A stretch of DNA of 64,000 bases from contig NZ_JARLLG010000006.1 of NCBI RefSeq assembly GCF_029382255.1, positions 124,001 through 188,000 on the forward strand, given 5' to 3'. Both the position numbers and the translations under genes were made by a program. The DNA is from Isoptericola croceus. Its GTDB lineage: Bacteria; Actinomycetota; Actinomycetes; Actinomycetales; Cellulomonadaceae. Positions 26,880-34,549 of the stretch are shown here, one piece after another. The notes below the pieces were generated by a model. It was not told where the DNA came from and searched no databases. It worked only from the letters and a program-made list of their open reading frames with translations. The number at the start of each line of letters is the position of its first letter. Position 1 is the stretch's first letter.

Positions 26880-26895
26880 GTCGAACCGGTTCGCT
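26880..26895. promoter_or_regulatory. LacI-type operator upstream of the importer operon
   Basis: Contains CGAACCGGTTCG (26882-26893), identical in its 12-bp core to the site at 19464-19479, in the 141-bp gap between the lacI-type gene and the binding-protein start at 26792. The outer bases are symmetric on one side only. Confidence 0.75.
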
Positions 26896-26933
26896 GACTG
26901 GCTGTGCGGTCGCTGCGCGACGGTGGTGCGGGA

Positions 26934-27959
26934 TCAGTCCTCTCGCGGGGCGGCCGTGCTGCCCCGGTCGATCAGCTCGGGCGAGACGAACCGGACGACG
27001 TGCGGTTCGTCGGCTCCTGCCTGGCCCTCGATGCGGCGCACGAGCTCGCGCACGGCCATGCGGCCGAGGCGGTCGGGCGCGCTCTCGATCGAGGAGTACG
27101 GCAGGGAGAAGGTGCGGGCGAACTCGTCCGAGTACCGCCCGACGACGGACAGGTCGGCCGGTGCGGAGAGCTCGCGCTCGTGCAGCACCGTCGGCAGCGC
27201 TGCCGCGGCGGCCTCGTTGTTGATGAGCAGGCCCGTGGCGCGGGGGTAGGCGTCCAGCAGGCCGTGCAGGTCGTGCCCGACCTCGGGCTGGTGCGCCGAG
27301 CCGAACTCGGCGTGCAGGGTGATGCCGCGGACGCGGGCGGCCTCCGTCGCGGCGTTCTGCAGGCGCCACACGTAGGCACCGCCCCGCTCGACGACGTGCT
27401 CTGGCTGGGAGACGAGCACCAGCTCGCGGTGCCCGAGCCGGTGCAGGTGCTCCACCATGAGGCGGCCGGCGTCCTCGAAGTCGAGGTCGAAGACGTCCAC
27501 GCCGGCGCAGTCCGCCGGCAGGCCGACGAGGGCTCCGGGCTGGGGCGCCTCGCGCAGGATCGGCAGGCGGTCGTCGTGCTCGGCCACGTTGAGCAGCACG
27601 ATCCCGTCCACCATTCGGGAGTCCGTCATCCGCCGCAGGGCGTTGCGACCGTCGGCCTCGGTGGCGAGCAGGATGTCGTAGCCGAGCTCGCGGGCCGTGT
27701 TGGAGACGCCGAGCATGTACTGCAGCATCGCCGGGGCGAACTCGTCCTCGAGGAACTGGGCGAGCAGACCGATGACGCGGGTCTGCGAGGTGGCGAGGGC
27801 GCGGGCGCCGGCGTTCGGGGTGTAGCCGAGCTCGCGGACGGCGGCCTCGACGCGACGGCGGACGTCGGCCGAGATGGTGCGCTTGCCGGACAGCGCGTAC
27901 GACGCCGTGCTGCGCGAGACTCCCGCGACCCGGGCGACGTCCCCGATGGTGGCCACCAT
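26934..27959 (-). CDS. LacI-family transcriptional repressor of the locus
   Basis: A 341-residue regulator. The N-terminal helix-turn-helix is clear (TIGDVARVAGVSRSTASYALSG) with the hinge helix near NAGARALATSQT, followed by the periplasmic-binding-protein-like effector domain. The ATG at 27959 has GAGGAGG only 1 nt upstream; a GTG one codon later has better spacing, so the exact start is uncertain by one residue. Two palindromic operators lie upstream (27983-27994 and 28071-28082), implying autoregulation, with further sites before the importer operon and the twin glycosidases. The inducer is presumably an oligosaccharide from the degraded glycan. Confidence 0.92.
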   Translation of the reverse strand: MVATIGDVARVAGVSRSTASYALSGKRTISADVRRRVEAAVRELGYTPNAGARALATSQTRVIGLLAQFLEDEFAPAMLQYMLGVSNTARELGYDILLATEADGRNALRRMTDSRMVDGIVLLNVAEHDDRLPILREAPQPGALVGLPADCAGVDVFDLDFEDAGRLMVEHLHRLGHRELVLVSQPEHVVERGGAYVWRLQNAATEAARVRGITLHAEFGSAHQPEVGHDLHGLLDAYPRATGLLINNEAAAAALPTVLHERELSAPADLSVVGRYSDEFARTFSLPYSSIESAPDRLGRMAVRELVRRIEGQAGADEPHVVRFVSPELIDRGSTAAPRED

Positions 27960-27980
27960 GCCTCCTCGATCTCTCTCCGT

Positions 27981-27996
27981 TGCGAACCGGTTCGAC
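27981..27996. promoter_or_regulatory. LacI-type operator just upstream of the repressor gene
   Basis: CGAACCGGTTCG (27983-27994) is identical in core to the other operators and lies 23 bp before the repressor start at 27959, consistent with autorepression. Confidence 0.75.
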
Positions 27997-28068
27997 GGTA
28001 CAGCGTGTGACGCCGGTCATGCAAGGGCGAGTTTTTGGCCTGTTTCCGCGGGGCAAGGATGTGGTCGT

Positions 28069-28084
28069 GTCGAACCGATTCGTC
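28069..28084. promoter_or_regulatory. LacI-type operator in the repressor/esterase divergent region
   Basis: CGAACCGATTCG (28071-28082) differs from the other sites by one base in the core. It lies 54 bp before the SGNH esterase start (28137) and 88 bp from the 27983 site, so it could control the esterase and support looping with the nearer site. Confidence 0.65.
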
Positions 28085-28136
28085 ACTATCGTGCGCAACG
28101 AGCCTGCCCACCGCCGGCGGGAGGTACGTTCGGCTC

Positions 28137-28781
28137 GTGCCCGACCGACCCCGCGACCCGCGGATCTGCTTCCTCGGCGACTCCTACACGGCCGCCGTCG
28201 GTGACCCCAGCGCGCTCGGCTGGGTCGGCCGCGTCGTCGCGGCGGCGCACGCCGCGGGCCACACCCTCACGGCCTACCCCCTCGGCGTGCGGGGCGAGAC
28301 GTCGGCCCAGGTCGCCGACCGGATCGACACGGAGCTCCGGCCCCGCCTCGTCCCGGGCGCCGACAACCGGGCGGTGCTGGCGGTCGGGGTGAACGACACC
28401 GTCGCGACCGACGACGGGCCACGGCTCTCGGCGGCACAGAGCGAGGACGCGCTGCGCCGCGCGGTCGCCACGGCCCGGCGACGCACCGCGGACGGCGGCG
28501 TCCTCGTCGTCGGGCCACCCGCCGTCGACGACGACGCCCAGAACGACCGCCTGCGCGCGCTCGACGACCGCTTCGCCCGCACCTGCCACGCACTCGGGGT
28601 GCCGTACGTCGCGACCTTCGCCGCAACCGTCGGGCACACGGTGTGGCGCCACGAGGTCGCCGCAGGCGACTCCTACCACCCGGGCGCCGCCGGGTACGCG
28701 GCGTTCGCCGAGGTCGTCGAGCCGGCGTTCCTCGCCTGGGTCGACCCGGCGGCCGGTGGCGCGCCGGCGGCCTGTGGATAA
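28137..28781 (+). CDS. SGNH/GDSL-type hydrolase (possible carbohydrate deacetylase)
   Basis: A 214-residue cytoplasmic SGNH-fold protein. Block I is FLGDSYTAA with the nucleophilic Ser, block III is GVNDT with the oxyanion Asn, and block V is DSYHPGAAGYA with the catalytic Asp and His. It starts at GTG 28137; GGGAGG lies ~11 nt upstream, somewhat far. It is divergent from the LacI repressor with two operators in between, so it probably belongs to the same regulon. Removal of acetyl or similar ester groups from imported sugars is a reasonable guess; the substrate is not visible. Confidence 0.8.
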   Translation: MPDRPRDPRICFLGDSYTAAVGDPSALGWVGRVVAAAHAAGHTLTAYPLGVRGETSAQVADRIDTELRPRLVPGADNRAVLAVGVNDTVATDDGPRLSAAQSEDALRRAVATARRRTADGGVLVVGPPAVDDDAQNDRLRALDDRFARTCHALGVPYVATFAATVGHTVWRHEVAAGDSYHPGAAGYAAFAEVVEPAFLAWVDPAAGGAPAACG

Positions 28782-28783
28782 CC

Positions 28784-28804
28784 TCCACGGGATGTCGGTC
28801 CCGT
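28784..28804. repeat. 21-bp dispersed repeat, copy 1
   Basis: These 21 bp, beginning TCCACGGGATG, match 29693-29713 exactly, and similarity continues more loosely for ~25 bp (shared GGCTGTG and CCA). This copy begins 2 bp after the esterase stop and is followed by no start codon. Confidence 0.75.
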
Positions 28805-28851
28805 CAATCGGGCTGTGGCCACGACCTGCCGGGAAAGCCGTCGTCCAGCCC

Positions 28852-29511
28852 CTATCCGCTCGAGGCAGCCTCCACCTGCGACTCAAGCTCGGCCCACGTC
28901 AGAGCCTCCCACCCGGACTCAAGGTCAACGAGCCCACCGATCACATCGCCATCGTCCTGAATGACCATGCCTTGGGGAAGGGGGGTGAATCCGAGAGCGT
29001 CGTCGGGGATCCCATGGGCCCCGCGAACCATGCCCCTCTCGGAGCTGATGAGATAGAGAATCATCTCTGTCCCTGCCGGTAGGGCCCGGTTCCAGTGCTC
29101 GATCGAGTACTCCAGGTCGTCACCCATCCAAGGCCCCTGGTGGAGCGTGACGTAGACCGGCCCGTCTCCGACGGCCCCACCGTGGTCCTGATAGGTCTCC
29201 TCCACCTCGACTTCGAGGATCACGTACTGTTCGGGCGCGTCATCCTCGTCGGACTCAGCGATGGATCCACCTTGCACCACCGTCAGAAGGCGACCGCGAA
29301 CGATGGCTTCGCTGCCACCTTCTTCGACCAGCTCCTCGGGCGTACTCGCGGGCTCGAAATCGAAATGCACCTGGCGCAGCACCTCGACATTGACACCACT
29401 CACCGCAGAGCTCTCTCCGGCGCTGCCGCCTGACGGACCTGCACAGGCGCTGAGCACGATGGTTGCGCAGGCCAGAGTCGCCACGTAGGCGGGGAGTCGA
29501 GCGATCATCAT
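28852..29511 (-). CDS. Putative lipoprotein of unknown function
   Basis: A ~219-residue exported protein. The signal peptide (ARLPAYVATLACATIVLSAC) ends in a lipobox, and the linker is Ser/Gly-rich. The mature part has acidic beta-rich segments (EQYVILEVEVEETYQD, VYVTLHQGPW) and no motif I can name. Two start codons are adjacent (29511 and 29508) after GGAGG; the second has the better distance. Codon use is less GC-biased than in the glycosidase genes. It is not recognised as part of the sugar locus. Secreted and lipid-anchored is well supported; function is unknown. Confidence 0.7.
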   Translation of the reverse strand: MMIARLPAYVATLACATIVLSACAGPSGGSAGESSAVSGVNVEVLRQVHFDFEPASTPEELVEEGGSEAIVRGRLLTVVQGGSIAESDEDDAPEQYVILEVEVEETYQDHGGAVGDGPVYVTLHQGPWMGDDLEYSIEHWNRALPAGTEMILYLISSERGMVRGAHGIPDDALGFTPLPQGMVIQDDGDVIGGLVDLESGWEALTWAELESQVEAASSG

Positions 29512-29692
29512 TCCTCCGTATGTGCGGGACATCATGGCTACGCTCGTTCCTCGGGCCCATCCAAACCAGCTCATGCCCTACGGATACTGGATTGCCGGCC
29601 TGCCAGTGACCCCTACAGCGCACACGGGCATCGTTTCCGAATCGCGACCTGTTTCCCTGTGGAGTGCGGTGAGCGTTTCCACCTGCTCGACG

Positions 29693-29713
29693 TCCACGGG
29701 ATGTCGGTCCCGT
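29693..29713. repeat. 21-bp dispersed repeat, copy 2, upstream of tag
   Basis: Identical to 28784-28804. Here CACGGGA and TCCCGTG (29695-29714) form a 7-bp hairpin ending 15 bp before the tag start at 29730. It could be part of a promoter or operator for tag. Confidence 0.75.
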
Positions 29714-29729
29714 GGGTCAGGCTGTGCCC

Positions 29730-30314
29730 ATGACGACGACCCCGGGTCCGGCACGCTGCTTCGGCGACGGCGACCCGCTCTACGCCGAGTACCACGACAC
29801 GGAGTGGGGCCGCCCTGTGCACGGCGAGGCCGAGCTGCTCGAACGGATCGCGCTCGAGGGATTCCAGTCCGGGTTGTCCTGGCTGACGATCCTGCGCAAG
29901 CGTGATGCGTTCCGCGAGGTCTTCGCCGGGTTCGACCCCGAGCGCGTGGCGGCCATGACGCCCGACGACGTCGAGCGGCTCCTGAGCGACGCCCGCATCG
30001 TGCGCAACCGGGCCAAGATCGAGGCCACCGTCGCCAACGGCCGGGCCGTCCTGGCCCTGCACGAGGCCGGTCGCACACTCGACGAGCTGTTCTGGTCCTT
30101 CGCTCCCCCGCCCCGGGCGGAACGGCTCGCCACCTGGCAGGACGTCCCGGCGACGACGGACGAGTCGAAGGCCCTGGCCAAGGCGCTCAAGAAGGAGGGT
30201 TTCCGGTTCTTCGGCCCGACGACGGCGTACGCGGCCATGCAGGCGTGCGGGCTGGTCGACGACCACCTCGCCACGTGCCCGGCCGTCACCGGCGCGAACC
30301 CTTCCGTACCCTAG
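29730..30314 (+). CDS. tag: DNA-3-methyladenine glycosylase I
   Basis: A 194-residue cytoplasmic base-excision repair enzyme removing 3-methyladenine from alkylated DNA. Typical Tag blocks are present: DPLYAEYHDTEWG, EGFQSGLSWLTILRKR and FFGPTTAYAAMQACGLVDDH. The zinc-snap ligands expected of Tag are all there (Cys10, His22, His179, Cys183). The ATG at 29730 is preferred because the family begins shortly before the first Cys; no good ribosome site precedes it, so the message may be leaderless or read from an upstream start. It stands alone between accessory genes and carries the 21-bp repeat hairpin in its upstream region. Confidence 0.93.
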   Translation: MTTTPGPARCFGDGDPLYAEYHDTEWGRPVHGEAELLERIALEGFQSGLSWLTILRKRDAFREVFAGFDPERVAAMTPDDVERLLSDARIVRNRAKIEATVANGRAVLALHEAGRTLDELFWSFAPPPRAERLATWQDVPATTDESKALAKALKKEGFRFFGPTTAYAAMQACGLVDDHLATCPAVTGANPSVP

Positions 30315-30352
30315 GACCGGGCACTCTCCGCCAGGTGGCGACCGGACCATGG

Positions 30353-31135
30353 TCAGGTCCCAGGTCTATCGCCGGGCCACTCTGCTTCGCGATCGTGTCG
30401 CCCCTGCCCGAGGAGACGATCTGGCGTGGACTCCTGCTGCTCGTCGCGGCGGCCGTTGCCTGGCAGCACGACGGCACCCTGGTACGCCTCCTGCCAACGT
30501 TGCGCGATCCGCGCCTGAGACAGCTCGTACGGAACCTCGACGTCGACGACCTGCACCTCGTAGCCCGCAGCCGCCAACCGGCCACCAAGCTGCACCGCCT
30601 TGTCCGGGTCCGACAGCACCGAATCCAGGACCATATTCGTCCCCTCCCGCATCGCCTCGTCGCGCAGGCGCCGCGCGAGGTAGGCCGACTCCTCATGCAC
30701 GAGCGCGGCGAGCTCGAGGGGGAAGAACTGTTCCCCGTCGGCCTCTCGCTCAGCGACGGCTCGCGGCTTGAGGAAGCCCTCGTAGCTGCCGTCGGCGACC
30801 GCCTCGCGCAGCAGCTTCTCCTTGAACTTGTCCGCGTCAACGACGAGCCATGCACTCCTGTCGAGCCCCAGGACATCGTTCTGCACGTGCCCCTTGCCAG
30901 CTCTTGGAGGACCAGCCAGCACGATCGCCTTGCCCTCGTGCCGCACACCCGGAACCTCAGCGCGCGCCTCGTCGAGCAGACGACGCCACAACGCGCGTCG
31001 CCCCGCCGTGGGGCTGGCCACGTCGCCATCGAGGAACCAGTCCGTCCTGCGACGGGGGAGCGTGGCCCGGGTGCTCGTAGTCCATCGAGGCGGCGCACAG
31101 CATCGTCCCCGCGGCGCGCGGGCCACCGCGATCAT
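30353..31135 (-). pseudogene. Truncated zeta-toxin-family kinase-like gene
   Basis: A ~260-codon frame whose core resembles zeta toxins (UDP-N-acetylglucosamine kinases) and related P-loop proteins: Walker A in VLAGPPRAGKGH, then VVDADKFKEKLL, a mid-region TNMVLDSVLSD and the VVDVEVPYELSQARIAQRW helix. The usual C-terminal part (GGRWVPSEY-like block and final helices) is missing; after RWQEAYQGA the sequence becomes low-complexity. No epsilon-type antitoxin lies beside it. The start is uncertain; ATG 31135 is the last reasonable one before the domain. Probably a decayed or truncated toxin. Confidence 0.5.
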
Positions 31136-31254
31136 CACCCTCAAGCCTGAGCGACCCAAGTGATCGCAGGCGTCCTCATCGTTGTAGCCGCTGGGGTCGC
31201 CGGCGCAGCGATTGGCGGCGGCGCCTCCCTCTGGGTAGCGCGCCTCACCCGGAC

Positions 31255-31500
31255 CTACCGGACGCCGAGCCGCCACGCCGTGCCCGGCACAGCGAGTCCC
31301 AACCCCCCACGCCGGCGTAAGGGGCGGTACTCCGGCCTGTGCGACGTCCGCTGCCCAGTCCAGCCCAGCACGAAGAGGACCAGGAGGGCGCAACCGCGTG
31401 CGAGTCGCAGCACGAGCCACATCCGCCGGGGCAACAGGCAGACGGAGAACGTCGCCAGGGACGGCAGCGTCAGCGCCTCGACGGCGTCCGCACCGGACAT
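31255..31500 (-). CDS. Small hypothetical protein with one membrane segment
   Basis: An 81-residue frame starting at ATG 31500 with a strong GGAGG 8 nt upstream. It has one hydrophobic stretch (residues ~29-46, WLVLRLARGCALLVLFVLGW) and a basic tail. No family is recognised. It lies in a degraded accessory stretch, so it may be real or a remnant. Confidence 0.35.
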   Translation of the reverse strand: MSGADAVEALTLPSLATFSVCLLPRRMWLVLRLARGCALLVLFVLGWTGQRTSHRPEYRPLRRRGGLGLAVPGTAWRLGVR

Positions 31501-31679
31501 CCTGCTCACCTCCTGCCGCGGTCGTACGACGGGCGGGCGACACCCTGCGGGAACCGCCATCAGCATCCTCCCAGTCTTGAGCACCTGGCCTGACGCAAAG
31601 CCGACGCAGCATAGTTCTGCCGAGACATCCCACGACAGGTTCTCGTGGACATAACGGGAACTTCACTGAGCGCACCAGA

Positions 31680-31719
31680 CAGGCGAGCCCACGACACAAA
31701 CAAGTCGTGGGCTCGCCTG
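31680..31719 (-). terminator. Hairpin terminator after the secreted paralogue pair
   Basis: A perfect 16-bp inverted repeat (31680-31695 against 31704-31719) with an 8-nt AT-rich loop lies 18 bp past the stop of the gene at 31738. It is placed to end the minus-strand transcript of the two secreted paralogues. Confidence 0.8.
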
Positions 31720-31737
31720 GGATGCAATGCTCAAGGA

Positions 31738-32433
31738 TCAGCTCGTTGTTACCGAACGCACCCCGTTATACGTGAGCCAGAATCCAAGGTAAACATCGGT
31801 CTGGTGCTGGTTGCTCCACGCCTTGTAGTCGGAGCGATACTTCACGGCCGCTTTGGTAGTGCGAGTGGACTTCGTCCGGTACAGGTCCCGAACAGGATCG
31901 GTGATCGATCCGGTTCCAGACTTTGCGGTAGCACTACCGGCACCCTTGATCTCCGCGTTCGCTGCGCCGAAATAGGTTTCGTAGGTGACCTTGAATCCTA
32001 TGCGGTAGATGCCATTATCGCCAACGACCCGGCAACCGCTATAACGCATCCGAGCAGAATTTCCGGATACGGCGTCGCAACCCGTAACACTTGCAGATTG
32101 CGTCGCGACCGTGCCCGGAGTGCTATCAGTTGGGCCTTCCGCCGCCGTCACAGAGATGGATCCGTCGGCAAACGTGGCGATCGTGGCGGGAGTGCCGTCA
32201 AAGGATCCCGAAGTCACGGACACAGGCTCACTGTAACCATCTGTCGCCTCGATCGAACCAGTCGTCAAGAACTTGTGCGTGAGTGCGTCTTGTACAGAGG
32301 TCGAAACCCCGTACTTCGTCCAGAACTCTCGAGCTTCGTCGAGACCGTCGTTCGCTGCCACGGGAGTAACTGATGAGGCAAAGATGACAGAGCCCAGTAG
32401 TGCTGAGGTGGCAATCTTTCGTAGGGTGTTCAA
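31738..32433 (-). CDS. Secreted hypothetical protein, downstream paralogue
   Basis: A 231-residue exported protein read from a TTG at 32433. That TTG overlaps the upstream gene's TGA as TTGA and has AGGGAG 7 nt upstream; the longer frame would run into the upstream coding region. Signal peptide about residues 1-26 (LRKIATSALLGSVIFASSVTPVAA). It shares with the upstream protein the segments GVSxxVQDxL, FADGSISV and a cysteine pair around SGC/DCR, so the two are diverged tandem duplicates. The base composition is clearly AT-richer than the locus average. No known family is recognised. Secretion is well supported; function unknown. Confidence 0.7.
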   Translation of the reverse strand: MNTLRKIATSALLGSVIFASSVTPVAANDGLDEAREFWTKYGVSTSVQDALTHKFLTTGSIEATDGYSEPVSVTSGSFDGTPATIATFADGSISVTAAEGPTDSTPGTVATQSASVTGCDAVSGNSARMRYSGCRVVGDNGIYRIGFKVTYETYFGAANAEIKGAGSATAKSGTGSITDPVRDLYRTKSTRTTKAAVKYRSDYKAWSNQHQTDVYLGFWLTYNGVRSVTTS

Positions 32434-33170
32434 CCTTCTGCTCCCTTTCGCGCCCACCGCGTCCAAGCGGTGTCTTTACCGACAAGTGCTCGCATCTCAT
32501 AGGTGCCCGAGGGGGAGCCAGCAAAACCGGTATACGTGCTCACGGCCTTTGCCCACGCTGATCCACTCGAGTTCTCTCGCGACTTGACCAACGAAAGCTT
32601 CGCCGTCGTCGCCGTACCGGTTTTGATGCTGCGGAACGGAGAGTGAACATCGGTGATCTGGTCGTATCCACCCTGGACCAGAGTGTAGGAGATGTAGAAC
32701 CCCATTGTCATAATGCCAGTCGAAGCCGATGCCCTGCAGTCGTATCGGTTCGCATATCCCGACCCTGTAGACGACGACTGGCAGCTACCTACTCCTAGTG
32801 GCCCAATCTCGCCAGAGATGGGCTTGCTGGGCTTCTCAACCTCTTCGACAGAGATCGATCCGTCCGCGAAGACAGATGTGATCTTCACGACGTTTGCGAC
32901 GCTCTCTCTGGTTGTCGATTCAGGTTCCATTTCGCTCATGGAGTCCCACATCTCGCCGCGTTCGAGTTTCTCGAATAGCTCGTCTTGAACCGCAAGAGAT
33001 ACCCCGTTCTCGTCGAAGAACTGAGTGAGTTCCTCGTGATCCGAATCGGAGAGCTCTTCCGGCGCAGCAGAAGCCGGGGCCGCACTCAGCGCTAGGGCCA
33101 AGACAGATAATCCGGCAACAATTGCTAGGCAACGATGCCTAAAAGGACGACTGGCCGTGACCGGTGTCAT
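32430..33170 (-). CDS. Secreted hypothetical protein, upstream paralogue
   Basis: A 246-residue exported protein. ATG 33170 follows AAGGAG at 5-6 nt; the frame's extra 38 codons upstream are not protein-like. Signal peptide about residues 1-35 (FRHRCLAIVAGLSVLALALSAAPASA). The mature N-terminus is acidic (EELSDSDHEELTQFFDENGVS) and the second half is Ser/Thr/Gly/Tyr-rich and beta-like. It is a paralogue of the next gene and coupled to it through a TTGA overlap. A perfect CRP/GlxR-type palindrome lies 75 bp upstream, so expression probably responds to cAMP or carbon status. The pair is AT-rich and looks horizontally acquired. No function can be assigned. Confidence 0.72.
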   Translation of the reverse strand: MTPVTASRPFRHRCLAIVAGLSVLALALSAAPASAAPEELSDSDHEELTQFFDENGVSLAVQDELFEKLERGEMWDSMSEMEPESTTRESVANVVKITSVFADGSISVEEVEKPSKPISGEIGPLGVGSCQSSSTGSGYANRYDCRASASTGIMTMGFYISYTLVQGGYDQITDVHSPFRSIKTGTATTAKLSLVKSRENSSGSAWAKAVSTYTGFAGSPSGTYEMRALVGKDTAWTRWARKGAEG

Positions 33171-33244
33171 GCATTCTCCTTGCATCAGCAAATAGTGACA
33201 CGAAGAAGGTCGCACAGCGATGCGCGAGCGACAAGCGCCATCCG

Positions 33245-33260
33245 TGTGACGTATATCACA
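33245..33260. promoter_or_regulatory. CRP/GlxR-type binding site
   Basis: TGTGACGTATATCACA matches TGTGA-N2-TA-N2-TCACA, the consensus of actinobacterial CRP/GlxR regulators, with no mismatch. It is 75 bp upstream of the secreted-paralogue start (33170), a position suited to activation or repression of that pair. Confidence 0.75.
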
Positions 33261-33563
33261 GTAACAATCGCCCTGATCCGGCAAATAGGCATTGCTGTAG
33301 CGAGGTCGGCGTGAGTCGGTCAGGCGGTGGGCATCAGCAGTGCAGGCGTTGTAGATGAGTGATCAGCTACGTAGAACCTCGTTCGGGCGACGCTCTGTGC
33401 AAGAGGCGTCACCCGTCCGACGGGTTGCTAGCTCGTGTCGGCGCAGGCGATCACGCCGGGGCGGCGCCCGCAGGCCCGCCCCCTACCGGGAAGCGCTCAG
33501 CACTCCGGGAAGGTGGCTTCTCGCCGGGCGGCTCCCAAACGGAAGGCCGAGAGCTCTGGATGG

Positions 33564-33569
33564 TAATAT
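33564..33569 (+). promoter_or_regulatory. -10 element for a probable leaderless transcript
   Basis: TAATAT ends 6 bp before ATG 33576, which puts the expected transcription start at or next to the A of the start codon. No ribosome site is present, as expected for a leaderless mRNA. No clear -35 was found. Confidence 0.5.
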
Positions 33570-33575
33570 GTGTTC

Positions 33576-34127
33576 ATGACGAAGGTGCGCCCTGATGACG
33601 AGAAGGTTCGCTCGCAAGCAATCCTGCAAGCACTGCCGACATTAACGGCAGGAGTTGGCTACATCGTCATTTCCATGCTTGTCATTGTTGGTCACCCGAT
33701 ATCTTACGTTCTGATCATGATCGTCCCTGTCGTTACGGTTCTTACTGCACGCCTGGCTACATACTATGCGGGACGCATTATTCATCTCACTCCTAGAACG
33801 TCTGGCTATGTCGCTGTCGTTTTGACAACTCTTCTCCTTGGCTACGTTAGTCTGCTGATCCATTTTCCTGGTCCTGCTTTTCTCCTCGGCCTTGCTTTCC
33901 TATTGCTTGGTATCGCGCATCGTGACGCCCGCGCTTGCTCGATTGCATTTGGCGCGATGGTCGCATCTGTTCCGCTCGACATCATGGGGCCGCTCGCGCG
34001 AAGTGCTGTCGGAGGTGTTGAGGTATGGAAAAGCGTTTCCCTCAGCGTTGTGGGCATGGCGATCATTTTGATCAGCCTGTATTTCGTTCTCCGTGATCGT
34101 CGCCTACCACGCCCGAAGGCGCGCTAG
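33576..34127 (+). CDS. Hypothetical multi-pass membrane protein
   Basis: A 183-residue protein with about five hydrophobic helices (TLTAGVGYIVISMLVIVG, YVLIMIVPVVTVL, YVAVVLTTLLLGYVSLL, FLLGLAFLLLGIA, SLSVVGMAIILISLYFVL), short polar ends and a basic C-terminus. ATG 33576 is preferred over GTG 33570 because of the TAATAT -10 element 6 bp upstream. Codon use is much more AT-rich than in neighbouring genes, which suggests recent transfer. No family is recognised. Confidence 0.7.
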   Translation: MTKVRPDDEKVRSQAILQALPTLTAGVGYIVISMLVIVGHPISYVLIMIVPVVTVLTARLATYYAGRIIHLTPRTSGYVAVVLTTLLLGYVSLLIHFPGPAFLLGLAFLLLGIAHRDARACSIAFGAMVASVPLDIMGPLARSAVGGVEVWKSVSLSVVGMAIILISLYFVLRDRRLPRPKAR

Positions 34128-34549
34128 TTTTACTGAAACCCAATATTGTTACGATCGCTGCCGTGACCTGCAGTGACGTGGTGAGCTGGTCTGGACGTAG
34201 GACGGGCGGCCCACCGCGTCAGGGTTTGTATGGATCTTCGAACCGTCGGCGGTGACCGCGGAAGCTGCGGTAGCGGTCGATCGATCGGGTGGCGGAGTTC
34301 GCGTCGCGGTGGGACGGATCTGGGCCGCATCGCCGCCCTCGCCGAGATGGGTTCGGAGCTCACCGCCCTCGAAGTGGCGAATCCCTGACTACACAACGCC
34401 GCACAAGCGAAGGCCCTGGCGGACTCTCCGTAGCATCGGACATAACGTGACTTATCGGTCTAGCGTCAGCGCCGACCTGGATCGGGTTCGGATCGGACCA
34501 AGAAGGCTGAGAACCTCGGACCCTGCGGTACGCACCAGACGGTGAGCGA
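34128..34549. other. Gene-poor stretch, possible gene remnants
   Basis: About 420 bp between the membrane protein and the stop of the next minus-strand gene. Short frames exist on both strands but none has a start with a ribosome site or recognisable family features. One plus-strand frame ending near 34388 (MGSELTALEVANP) could be the tail of a lost protein. Confidence 0.4.

Larger units (their letters stand above)
33171..33575. other. Intergenic region with a regulatory site, no gene seen
   Basis: About 400 bp between divergent genes. The left part holds the CRP/GlxR-type site (33245-33260); the right end has a TAATAT -10 element for the plus-strand membrane gene. The middle (33330-33540) returns to high GC and gives only short frames without family resemblance, so it may be the scar of an insertion. 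Confidence 0.5.

Noticed and set aside
34250-34545. Plus-strand frame beginning MTAEAAVAVDR as a gene
   Set aside because: No ribosome site, no family resemblance, mixed composition; treated as a gene-poor stretch.
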